From: Boseongicola sp.
GTDB lineage: Bacteria > Pseudomonadota > Alphaproteobacteria > Rhodobacterales > Rhodobacteraceae
Length of the DNA: 64,000 bases
Assembly (NCBI GenBank): GCA_014075275.1
Contig: CP046179.1
Location: 2,489,932-2,553,931 of the forward strand
Direction: 5' to 3'
Within the stretch, counting starts at the first letter, position 1. Each line of letters begins with the position of its first letter. Below are positions 10,630 to 18,333 of the stretch, piece after piece. The position numbers and the translations under genes were made by a program. The notes below the pieces were generated by a model. The model had not been told where the DNA came from. It made no database searches and was given only the letters and a program-made list of their open reading frames with translations.

Positions 10630-11145
10630 TCAGCCGTCCAGACTATCCAGCCAGGCAATCAGGTTCGCGCGATCTTCAGCGTCACCCATGCCACGATAGT
10701 TCATCTTGGTTCCATCCAGGTATCCGGACGGGCTGGTCAGAAATTCGCTCAACGCCTCGGGCGTCCAGGCCCCGCCAAATGCGGCCATTGCACCAGAATA
10801 GGCATACCCATCGATAACACCCACGTCGCGGCCCACGACACCAAACAGATGAGGTCCCGTTCCATTGGCACCATCATCCACCTTGTGACAGGCCTGACAC
10901 TGGCGGAACAACCGCTCGCCCGAACCTGCATCCGCCATGGCGTAGACCTCGGCAAATGGCACTTCGGCCACTTCTTCGCCGCCACCGTGATCGCCGGTGT
11001 CTATGGTATAGGCCTGATGATGCTCACCGTCGTGATGCTCGGCTTCGTGGTAAATGAACTCAGCTGCAAACCCGCCCAGCAGGAAAACCAGGAAAGCGCC
11101 GCAAAAGCCGCCCACGATCTTCGTCAATGTCATAGTGTCGAACAT
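10630..11145 (-). CDS. Membrane-anchored cytochrome c
   Basis: A 171-residue class I cytochrome c. An uncleaved anchor helix (residues 8-30) is followed by a His/Glu-rich linker (residues 33-60) and a haem domain with CQACH (Cys83, Cys86, His87) and a likely axial Met149 in GTKMNYRG. The layout resembles CycM/cytochrome c552-type anchored carriers that shuttle electrons from the bc1 complex to terminal oxidases on the periplasmic side. Divergent from pheA. The exact respiratory partner is not shown by the sequence. The His-rich linker is somewhat unusual and could bind metal. Confidence 0.85.
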   Translation of the reverse strand: MFDTMTLTKIVGGFCGAFLVFLLGGFAAEFIYHEAEHHDGEHHQAYTIDTGDHGGGEEVAEVPFAEVYAMADAGSGERLFRQCQACHKVDDGANGTGPHLFGVVGRDVGVIDGYAYSGAMAAFGGAWTPEALSEFLTSPSGYLDGTKMNYRGMGDAEDRANLIAWLDSLDG

Positions 11146-11263
11146 GTCGCGTCCAGATCCTTCGATGTTTAACGGCTATCTATCCGCTTCCCCTCGTAAC
11201 CTTCAAGAGATAACACCCGCGACCAAACGCCCTTTTTGCCGCAGAGACGATGGAAAACACGCC

Positions 11264-12094
11264 ATGACCGGACGTATCGCCTTCCAGGGAGAACTCGGAG
11301 CCTACTCACACCAGGCCTGCCGCGAGACCCGACCCGACCATGAACCGCTGCCCTGTCGCACCTTCGAAGACGTGATCGAAGCGGTTCAAACGGGCAAAGC
11401 CGATCTCGCCATGCTGCCGGTGGAAAACACGACCTATGGCCGGGTCGCCGACATCCACCGCCTCCTGCCGGAAAGCAATCTGCACATCATCGAAGAAGCC
11501 TTCGTGCGCGTGCATATCAACCTTCTGGCGGTGCCAGGCGCCTATCTCGACGACATCAGGACCGCCTATTCGCATCTGGTGCTACTGCCCCAGTGCTCAA
11601 GTTTCCTGCGCAAACATGATATCCATGGCGCGGTCAGCCCCGACAACGCCCGCGCCGCCCGCGATGTTGCAGAAGCTGGCATCAAATCCGATGCCGCGCT
11701 GGCCTCCGAACTCGCTGGCGAAGTCTATGGCCTCAACGTCCTTGCACGAAATATCGAAGACAACGACCACAACACCACGCGTTTCCTCGTCATGGCCCCG
11801 AAACCCGACCTCACACGCCGGGGCGAGGTTATGGTCACCACCTTCGTTTTCCGGGTCCGCAACCTGCCAGCCGCGCTTTATAAAGCCATGGGCGGTTTCG
11901 CCACCAACAGCGTCAACATGACCAAACTGGAAAGCTATATGGTGGATGGCTCGTTCTCAGCCACGCAGTTTTATGCCGATATCGAAGGTCACCCCGACGA
12001 CGAAAACGTCCAGCGCGCCATGGAAGAGCTCGACTACTTCACATCCGAGATCAAAGTCCTGGGCACCTACCCTTCAGACCCCCGACGCAAATAG
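11264..12094 (+). CDS. pheA: Prephenate dehydratase
   Basis: A 276-residue stand-alone prephenate dehydratase (prephenate to phenylpyruvate). The catalytic domain begins RIAFQGELGAYSHQA and contains VENTTYGRV and HNTTRFLVM, the conserved Thr-rich catalytic motif. A C-terminal ACT domain (about 190-270) reads NLPAALYKAM and KLESYM at the positions where enterobacterial PheA has GALV and ESRP, so phenylalanine feedback is likely retained with altered residues. The start at 11264 is chosen by the family N-terminus; upstream in-frame codons overlap the divergent cytochrome gene. No chorismate mutase domain. Confidence 0.92.
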   Translation: MTGRIAFQGELGAYSHQACRETRPDHEPLPCRTFEDVIEAVQTGKADLAMLPVENTTYGRVADIHRLLPESNLHIIEEAFVRVHINLLAVPGAYLDDIRTAYSHLVLLPQCSSFLRKHDIHGAVSPDNARAARDVAEAGIKSDAALASELAGEVYGLNVLARNIEDNDHNTTRFLVMAPKPDLTRRGEVMVTTFVFRVRNLPAALYKAMGGFATNSVNMTKLESYMVDGSFSATQFYADIEGHPDDENVQRAMEELDYFTSEIKVLGTYPSDPRRK

Positions 12095-12130
12095 GACCGC
12101 GCAACCCGCGCGATCCCAATTCTCTGGCCT

Positions 12131-12210
12131 CATTACTGGCCCATAAATATCCCAGGGGGTGTGGGGGACAGCGTCCCCCACCTACCGCGCCCCGGGCACA
12201 GCCCGGGGCG
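12131..12210. terminator. Double hairpin between convergent genes (dispersed element)
   Basis: Two perfect hairpins, GTGGGGGAC-AGC-GTCCCCCAC (12161-12181) and CGCCCCGGGC-ACA-GCCCGGGGCG (12188-12210), follow ATAAATATCCCAGGGGG. This is the same element type as at 1091, placed between the converging ends of pheA and the solute-binding protein. Confidence 0.6.
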
Positions 12211-12220
12211 CAATCCCGTC

Positions 12221-13786
12221 TTAGTTCACCGTCACCCAGCGCAGGATAAAGAAGTTATCCGGGCGCTGCGTCAGATCGATATTCGCCTGCGCACCCCAAA
12301 CCAACGGCTGCACATATAGCGGCACATAGGCATGCTCGCCCTGATAAAGCGACGTGACTTCGTCCAGCATCGCCTGACGCTTGCCATCATCCAACTCCGA
12401 CTGGATCATTGGCAACAATTCATCAACACGCGCATTCGAATAGGCGCCAAAGTTCCACGATCCCAGCTTCTTCTCTGCATTCGGGGTCGAGGCCAAAAAG
12501 CGGATCGGATGCTCGTGGTCAAACGTGCCCGGTGACCAGCCCAAGAGATACATGTCAAAGTTATCGGCCCGTAGCTCTGGCCAGTAATTGCTGACCGGCA
12601 TCGCATCCAGCTCAGCCGTGATCCCAATCTGGGCCAACATGCCAGTCACTGCCTGACACACCGCCTCGTCATTCAGATAGCGGTTATTCGGGCACTTCAG
12701 ACCGAAACCGAACCCATCGGCATAACCCGCCTCGGCCAACAGCGCCTTGGCACCATCGACATCAAGGGCATTTGGTGCCGCATTGGCGTCCGAGAACCCG
12801 CGCATCGCCGGGCTGACCAACTGGCTGGCCGCTTCAGCGTTGCCACGCATGATCGTCTGCAAGATCGCTGGCACGTTCACAGCCTTGGCAATGGCCTCGC
12901 GCACCCGCACATCCTTGAACGGGTTCGGCTGATCGGCACTTGCGCCGTATTTCAGCATGTCCGCCTCATGGGTGAAGCCCAACATGATCACACGTGCCTC
13001 GATGCCCTGAATAACCTTCACAGAATCGCTGCCCGACAAGCGTGCAGCATCCTGAATAGGCACAGGATTAATCAGATCAATGTCGCCGGACAACAGGGCC
13101 GCAACAGCAGTTGCCGGGTTTTGGATCGGCGTAAACTCAGCCGAGGTGATGTTGTGCTCTGCATCACCCCACCAGCCACCGAACGGCTCCAGAACCGTCC
13201 GCAGCCCGGGCTCACGTTCGGTGACCATAAAGGCCGCCGTGCCGTTGGCGTTCAGCGTGGCATAGTTGCCGTTCTCTTTATCCGGGCACTCGGCGTTGTT
13301 CGCCGCCGCCCAGCCACTGTCCATCATCATCCAGTTGGCAATGCTGTCAGGGAAAATTGGGTTCGGTGCATTGGTCAGAATGTCGACGGTGTAATCATCC
13401 ACTTTCACCACGTTGCTGACGGGCGCGAACCAAGACCGCGTATCCGATTCCTCAGCCGAGGCGCGCTGATACGAAAACACCACGTCATCGGCATTGAACG
13501 CTGCGCCATCATGGAACGTCACACCCTGGCGCAACGTGAACCGCCATCCCTCGCCCTCGCCAATCGGCTCCCAGCCGGTGGCCAAAGCAGGCTCGATCGC
13601 CATGTCTTTGCCGCGCCGTACAAGGCCCTCATAGACGTTGTTCAAAAACCCCAGCACAGGCGCCGAATTCACTGCATGGGGGTCCATGGTCTGCGGATCG
13701 GTTGTCCCGGCCCATTTGAATTCAGCGGCAGTTGCACCGCTCGCCAAGAGCGCAACTGCTGCTGACATCATCAATGATTTTTTCAT
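12221..13786 (-). CDS. ABC transporter substrate-binding protein, family 5
   Basis: A 521-residue periplasmic peptide/nickel-type binding protein. The signal peptide is MKKSLMMSAAVALLASGATA with cleavage before AEF. The mature part shows DPQTMDPHAVN, RFTLRQGVTFHDGAAF and ADDVVFSYQRA, the family 5 signature. The start at 13786 has GGGAGA 7-8 bases upstream. No permease or ATPase lies next to it; it is a close relative of the protein at 14651-16231, with a GAF gene between. It may feed a transporter encoded elsewhere. The substrate is not determinable. Confidence 0.88.
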   Translation of the reverse strand: MKKSLMMSAAVALLASGATAAEFKWAGTTDPQTMDPHAVNSAPVLGFLNNVYEGLVRRGKDMAIEPALATGWEPIGEGEGWRFTLRQGVTFHDGAAFNADDVVFSYQRASAEESDTRSWFAPVSNVVKVDDYTVDILTNAPNPIFPDSIANWMMMDSGWAAANNAECPDKENGNYATLNANGTAAFMVTEREPGLRTVLEPFGGWWGDAEHNITSAEFTPIQNPATAVAALLSGDIDLINPVPIQDAARLSGSDSVKVIQGIEARVIMLGFTHEADMLKYGASADQPNPFKDVRVREAIAKAVNVPAILQTIMRGNAEAASQLVSPAMRGFSDANAAPNALDVDGAKALLAEAGYADGFGFGLKCPNNRYLNDEAVCQAVTGMLAQIGITAELDAMPVSNYWPELRADNFDMYLLGWSPGTFDHEHPIRFLASTPNAEKKLGSWNFGAYSNARVDELLPMIQSELDDGKRQAMLDEVTSLYQGEHAYVPLYVQPLVWGAQANIDLTQRPDNFFILRWVTVN

Positions 13787-13890
13787 GTTTGTTTCTCCCG
13801 GTTTGCCGCACGGCACTATGACCGTCGGCTCTGTTCTTAGAACGACAGATAACTACGACTTATCACAACTCAAGTTAATGTGAACGGCGC

Positions 13891-14454
13891 TCAGATCGGA
13901 ATCCTGTTGGCACTCCGGTGCAAGACTCTCTCTCGGCTCACGAACTTCAGCGTCTGAAGCGAAGCCTTCAGCAGAATATGCCGTGACAGAAGATGCGCCT
14001 GATCCATCAATTCCGCCTTGTCAGTATGAGACCATCGCTGTGGCTCACGAGTAAACGCTGCCATCACACCAATAGTTTCTCCGGCCGGCCCGGCAACCGG
14101 CACTGCCAAAAAACTGCCGGCCGACAGCAGACATACTTCGGGAGTGGTCGCGAATTCCCCGCCCCGAACCAGGTCGATCAGCATCGTGGATTCACCTGAC
14201 TCGACTACTTCTGCCGTTAACGAACCCCTCAAAGGTAACTCATCGGGGATGCGATAAGCCTGATTCCAGCCTGAATACGCCCGCAAAAACAGTCGCGCGG
14301 CGTTCCGGTCCTCGACAAAGAAGGTCACTGTTGGAACGCGCAAGATCAACGCAGCGTTTCGAACGATAATCGCTATTTCACGGTCGGCACGACCATCTAA
14401 AAGGCCTAAATCACTTAAATTGAAACTTAAATCGGGGTTATTCGGGGTAGACAT
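13891..14454 (-). CDS. GAF domain-containing protein
   Basis: A protein of about 187 residues consisting almost wholly of one GAF domain (VPTVTFFVEDRNAARLFLRA, then LPLRGSLTAEVVESGES and SFLAVPVAGPAGETIGVMAAF). GAF domains bind small ligands or mediate signalling; no output domain is attached, and there are no Cys pairs or bilin motifs. A TTG one codon upstream (14457) is 8 bases from GGAGGG and is an alternative start. It lies between two leftward solute-binding protein genes, 104 bases before the second one. Its function is unknown; sensing of imported compounds is only a guess. Confidence 0.75.
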   Translation of the reverse strand: MSTPNNPDLSFNLSDLGLLDGRADREIAIIVRNAALILRVPTVTFFVEDRNAARLFLRAYSGWNQAYRIPDELPLRGSLTAEVVESGESTMLIDLVRGGEFATTPEVCLLSAGSFLAVPVAGPAGETIGVMAAFTREPQRWSHTDKAELMDQAHLLSRHILLKASLQTLKFVSRERVLHRSANRIPI

Positions 14455-14605
14455 CAAAATCGAAACCCTCCAGCAAGGGAATCAACATTAAAGGCGATGA
14501 AACCACCGCCTCTCTAATCCATTCCCCCGCTTCAGACGTGGCGTGTTTTGAGCAATTGTCCAGAAAAATCTTTTAAAATTATAGCTTTTTCTGGGCTCCG
14601 AAATA

Positions 14606-14633
14606 GATAACGGGGCCATAAGGCCCCGTTATC
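14606..14633 (-). terminator. Hairpin terminator after the solute-binding protein gene
   Basis: A perfect 12-bp stem, GATAACGGGGCC with loop ATAA, lies 17 bases beyond the stop of the leftward gene. The following minus-strand bases are T-rich but interrupted (TATTT), so termination efficiency is uncertain. Confidence 0.75.
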
Positions 14634-14650
14634 GCTATATTTTATCGCCA

Positions 14651-16231
14651 TTAGTTCAAAGTGAAGTATTTGAACTTTGCAGTGTCGTCAGGTGCAACAA
14701 TCGTTCCAACGTTGCTTGCCATGCCCCAGTTCAACACCTGGTGGTGAATCGGGATATACAGCTTTTCGGCCTGAACGACTGCCCAGATGTCAGCGATCAT
14801 GCCATTGCGCTTCTCAAGGTCTGTCTCAGAAGCCAATGCTACAATCGTCGCATCCAGATCAGGGTTGGAATAGCGCGTGCCGTTCCACGAACCATACTTC
14901 TCACCCTTGGTGTGCGCCAGGAAGTTGAAGACGTATTCCGAGTCATATGTCGGAACACCCCAACCCAGCATATAGAAGTCGGTCTGCAGGTTGTTGATCA
15001 GTGGGAAGTGCTGGGCCTTAGGCTTGGCATCCAGATTCACAGACACACCGATTTGCGCCAGCATACCAACAGACGCCTGACAGATCGCTTCATCATTGAT
15101 GTAGCGGTCGTTCGGACAATCCAGCTGGATCGAGAAACCGTCGCCGTAACCGGCTTCAGCCATCAGGGCCTTCGCACGATCAACGTCAGTCTTCGACGCA
15201 CCGTCCAGCTCAGCCGTCCAACCGTTCACGAACGGAGGCGCAATCATGCCAGCAGGTGCCGACTGGTCCCGCATAACCACCTGCTTGATCGCATCGCGGT
15301 TGATCGCCAGGTTCATCGCCTCTCGAACACGAACATCAGCAAACGGATTCTTGCCATCAACATTGTCGTTGGCCAGATCCGCATCACCCATGTTCATACC
15401 GAAAAAGATCACCCGGTTCTGAGGTGCAGTGCGCACTTCCAGACCATCGGCTCCGGCCACACGGGCCAAATCCTGCACAGGAACGTCCTGAATGAAGTCA
15501 ACTTCGCCAGACAACAGCGCCGCGACGCGAGTTGCTGCGTTTTGGATCGGCGTATACTCGATACGTGTCACCTGCATCGGGAACTCATCTTTGCCCCAAT
15601 AGTTTTCGTTCGCTTCAAGTACAGTGCGCACGTCAGGTTCACGGCTGATCAGTTTATACGGGCCGGTGCCGTTGGCATTTTTGGCCGCAAACGTATCCTC
15701 ACCACCTTCAAAGTCCTGAACCTTCGCGGCGTTGTTCGCCTCGGCCCAGTCTTTATCCATAATGAACATGTTGGTCAGGTTGTTGGCCATGATCGGGTTT
15801 GGACCATTGGTCTCAATCTCAACCATATGCGAACCAGCGGCGCGCACATCCACAACTGATGCCAGCAATTCTTTATAGTCCGAATCCGGCGTCATTGCGC
15901 GTTTCAGGCTGAACACCACGTCTTCGCTGTCAAACGCAGCACCATCGTGGAAGGTCACACCTTCGCGCAGCTTAAATGTCCAAACATTCGGATTAGAGGC
16001 CGACGGCCCCCATTCTGTAGCCAGGTTTGGAACCATCGCACCGGACATGTCGCGCATGACCAGAGTCTCCATGATCTGATGCCCCAAAGCCGAGGTTGGA
16101 CCCTCGTTCTGGGCATGTGGATCAAGTGTCAGGGCGTCGCCTGCCCGTGCCCAGCGCAATGTCTCTGCAGACGATGCACCAGCGATCAGGGCCAAAGCCG
16201 AAGCCGCAAGAAGTGTTTGGCGAAGTGCCAT
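14651..16231 (-). CDS. ABC transporter substrate-binding protein, family 5
   Basis: A 526-residue periplasmic binding protein with signal MALRQTLLAASALALIAGASSA. Mature motifs are ALTLDPHAQNEG, TFKLREGVTFHDGAAF and EDVVFSLKRAM, typical of peptide/opine/nickel binding proteins. RBS GGGGAG precedes the ATG. It resembles the protein at 12221-13786 over its whole length, which suggests an old duplication. It is monocistronic with its own terminator and no permease nearby, so it probably serves a transporter encoded elsewhere. Confidence 0.88.
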   Translation of the reverse strand: MALRQTLLAASALALIAGASSAETLRWARAGDALTLDPHAQNEGPTSALGHQIMETLVMRDMSGAMVPNLATEWGPSASNPNVWTFKLREGVTFHDGAAFDSEDVVFSLKRAMTPDSDYKELLASVVDVRAAGSHMVEIETNGPNPIMANNLTNMFIMDKDWAEANNAAKVQDFEGGEDTFAAKNANGTGPYKLISREPDVRTVLEANENYWGKDEFPMQVTRIEYTPIQNAATRVAALLSGEVDFIQDVPVQDLARVAGADGLEVRTAPQNRVIFFGMNMGDADLANDNVDGKNPFADVRVREAMNLAINRDAIKQVVMRDQSAPAGMIAPPFVNGWTAELDGASKTDVDRAKALMAEAGYGDGFSIQLDCPNDRYINDEAICQASVGMLAQIGVSVNLDAKPKAQHFPLINNLQTDFYMLGWGVPTYDSEYVFNFLAHTKGEKYGSWNGTRYSNPDLDATIVALASETDLEKRNGMIADIWAVVQAEKLYIPIHHQVLNWGMASNVGTIVAPDDTAKFKYFTLN

Positions 16232-16398
16232 TCGAATCTCCCCATAGTTTTTTTCTGTGCGCGCAAGTCTCGGGCTAAACCGGCGGAAGTCAAGCGGTGC
16301 GCGGCGTCAACTCAAAGAGAATCTGTCAAATCCGGGTGAATATCTGTCCAGCCCCCTCGCCCGTTAACGATTTGAAACGCATTAATTAAATTTGATTA

Positions 16399-16437
16399 AA
16401 ATTTGCGCGCGTACAAATTTGCGCGCGTACAAATTTG
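16399..16437. repeat. Tandem direct repeat, 16-bp unit
   Basis: The unit AAATTTGCGCGCGTAC occurs twice back to back (16399-16414, 16415-16430), followed by a partial third copy AAATTTG. It lies between the zinc-finger gene end and the start of the solute-binding protein gene. It could be a regulator site or simple slippage. Confidence 0.8.
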
Positions 16438-16516
16438 CCCCCGCCAAAGCGGTGCGCCGTGCTGAAATTGATGAAAGTCCAACCCAGCCGCAGCCGACAT
16501 TTGCTTGCCCGAAGCC

Positions 16517-16705
16517 CTAGCCCTCGGCCAACTCAAACCGCTTATCGCAATAGCCACACTCGACCCAACCGTCTTTCGGATCAATCAACAACCAGACACG
16601 CGGATGCCCCAAAGCCCCTTCACCTCCGTCACAGGCAACTCTGGACGATGTAACGATTTCGGTCTCAGGCGGCGGGTTGCCGATTGTCGCAGCTGTGTCA
16701 GACAT
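16517..16705 (-). CDS. CHCC-type zinc-finger protein
   Basis: A 62-residue protein with Cys25, His34, Cys50 and Cys53 (C-x8-H-x15-C-x2-C) in [17 protein letters not shown] and [12 protein letters not shown]. This is the zf-CHCC family, related to the mitochondrial complex I subunit NDUFS6 and common as a short protein in alphaproteobacteria. A role in complex I or iron-sulphur assembly is inferred from that relationship. The start at 16705 gives the usual family length; five more codons extend upstream. Confidence 0.8.
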   Translation of the reverse strand: MSDTAATIGNPPPETEIVTSSRVACDGGEGALGHPRVWLLIDPKDGWVECGYCDKRFELAEG

Positions 16706-16802
16706 GAATGCGTCTCGCAATTAGGGCGTTTTGCGTATCTTAACGAAGCCGCGCGCGGCGGCAATAGGCGTTGAGCGTTTGTGGCCACTGCAGACCTGAA
16801 AG

Positions 16803-16915
16803 CGACGACGAGCGTCGTCGGCGGGGATTTACGGAGTTAAGTTGGATGCAGTTGTTGGTTCGGCAAGTTCAATTTCCACTGCAGCGAATGTCCGCTTTGA
16901 GCCCAGAGCAGACAT
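16803..16915. repeat. Intergenic hairpin and degenerate dispersed repeat
   Basis: The hairpin CGACGACG-AG-CGTCGTCG (16803-16820) is followed near 16883 by GAATGTCCGCTTTGAGCCCA. A similar phrase (TGACCGCTCTGAGCCC) occurs on the minus strand near 23470. No gene is seen in 16706-16937. Confidence 0.4.
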
Positions 16916-16937
16916 TATTTTCCTATTCAGCGGCGCC

Positions 16938-17669
16938 CTAAGCCAGAATGGCTTCTTCGAAATAGCTATCTGAAAGTTGAAGCACTTCAGAGGGATTTTC
17001 TTTTGTCCGCTGGTAAAACCACCGGTCCATCGTACGCGAGAGCATCGCGTCGCCGCTGAGGAACAGTCGGCCCTCTTCCAGTTCTCGCGCGATAGTCGTA
17101 CGGCTTAGAATGATGGAAGACAGAGACATACAGTTTGTTTCGATAAAGAGGTCGATCTCGCTACTTGGAGCCGTTACGCAAATTTCAATCGGAAAACCGG
17201 GCCGGATCAGCGCCCAGTATTTGCTATACTCCAAGTCTGGGTCGGTGAACCGAAATTGAAAAACCAGCTGGCGGTTGGGAAGCTGTTCTGGATCGATGTA
17301 GTTTCGCATCTGCCACATCAGTTTCGAGACGGTCAGGTTTCCCAATGCCTCCTTTGCCTGGATATTACACTGGGCCCATTTTCCCATGGCATCCAGAACG
17401 GGTTCAAGGTCAATGCCGCGTTGCGTTCTGATATATTCGACCTTGCCGGTGGCAGGGTCTTCAATTCTCTCGATCAATCCCTGTTCGACAAGCTCTTTCA
17501 AACGCCGGGACAAGAGCGCTGTCGAGATGTTGCCGACACCTCGCCGTATATCGTTAAAACGAGTCGCGCCGCCCCACATTTCAGTCAGGATTGGAATAGT
17601 CCAGCGCGGTTCAAGAACTTCGCAGGCGTGTGAGATCGGGCAAATCAATCCGTAAGGTCTATTGCGCAT
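16938..17669 (-). CDS. HxlR-family regulator with extra C-terminal domain
   Basis: A 243-residue protein. The N-terminal winged helix (about residues 1-100) has CPISHACEVLEPRWTIPIL and LSRRLKELVEQGLIER, the HxlR pattern. The remaining 140 residues resemble the SCP2-like domain fused to some HxlR proteins, so a lipid or other hydrophobic ligand is possible. It is divergent from the small DUF4242-like gene at 17817. The shared intergenic region contains an inverted repeat CTTCA-TAATG-TGAAG at 17720-17734 that could be its operator; that link is inference. Confidence 0.8.
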   Translation of the reverse strand: MRNRPYGLICPISHACEVLEPRWTIPILTEMWGGATRFNDIRRGVGNISTALLSRRLKELVEQGLIERIEDPATGKVEYIRTQRGIDLEPVLDAMGKWAQCNIQAKEALGNLTVSKLMWQMRNYIDPEQLPNRQLVFQFRFTDPDLEYSKYWALIRPGFPIEICVTAPSSEIDLFIETNCMSLSSIILSRTTIARELEEGRLFLSGDAMLSRTMDRWFYQRTKENPSEVLQLSDSYFEEAILA

Positions 17670-17816
17670 GGACTGTCCTCCTTTGAAGTCAGCTTACGAA
17701 TGTACCTCAAATCTGGCCACTTCATAATGTGAAGCAGAGTCGCTTCAATTCTTGAACTGTCCAAATATGAGCCCTGTGGGCCATGGTTAATGCATTCAAA
17801 AACAAAGGAGATCACA

Positions 17817-18098
17817 ATGCCCAAATTCATCGTCGAACGGAACATCCCCGGTGCGGATAAACTGACCAAAGAAGAACTTTGCGATATCTCAGCCAAGTCC
17901 AACGAGGTCGTTGACGGGCTGGGAATCCCTTATGTCTGGCATCACACCTATGCTGCAGGAGACAAGCTGTATTGTGTGCATGAAGCTGACAACGCCGACG
18001 AAATTTATCGCCATGCAAAAGAAGGCGGCTTCCCTGCCGACCTTGTCGCCGAGATAAAGCACACTTTCGGCCCGGAAACTGCAAAACGTGCCGCATAG
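17817..18098 (+). CDS. Small DUF4242-like protein
   Basis: A 93-residue protein beginning MPKFIVERNIPGAD, containing YVWHHTYAAGDKLYCVHEA and ending with a helix (DLVAEIKHTFGPETAKR). It resembles DUF4242, a ferredoxin-like alpha/beta fold of unknown role. AAAGGAG lies 7 bases before the ATG, which fixes this start over one nine codons upstream. The divergent HxlR regulator probably controls it. An IS fossil follows within 10 bases, so downstream partners may have been lost. Confidence 0.75.
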   Translation: MPKFIVERNIPGADKLTKEELCDISAKSNEVVDGLGIPYVWHHTYAAGDKLYCVHEADNADEIYRHAKEGGFPADLVAEIKHTFGPETAKRAA

Positions 18099-18103
18099 CC
18101 ATT

Positions 18104-18252
18104 CTAAGACAACGGGAAAGGATCAAACGAAAGACGCTCGAAACGCGGCGCTTGCATCACAGACAGCGCGCCGCATAATAACATCAACCAGACGAGCCAA
18201 ACTCTTTACTTGTTTAAGCAACTCTTGGTTCCCAAAACCCTGACGACGGACA
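18104..18252 (+). mobile_element. IS3-family fossil (3' end only)
   Basis: In one frame the sequence reads RQRERIKRKTLETRRLHHR and a stop, matching the C-terminus of the transposase at 28354. It ends with the IS terminus TGACGACGGACA at 18241-18252. Everything upstream of the last ~25 codons is missing. It is one of three copies of this end in the window. Confidence 0.8.
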
Positions 18253-18333
18253 CTTTCGAAAATACGCCGGGCTATACTGGACCTGGTTGCGCGTTCCTTG
18301 CGACAGTGCGGCGGAGTATCATTAATTCTTTAT

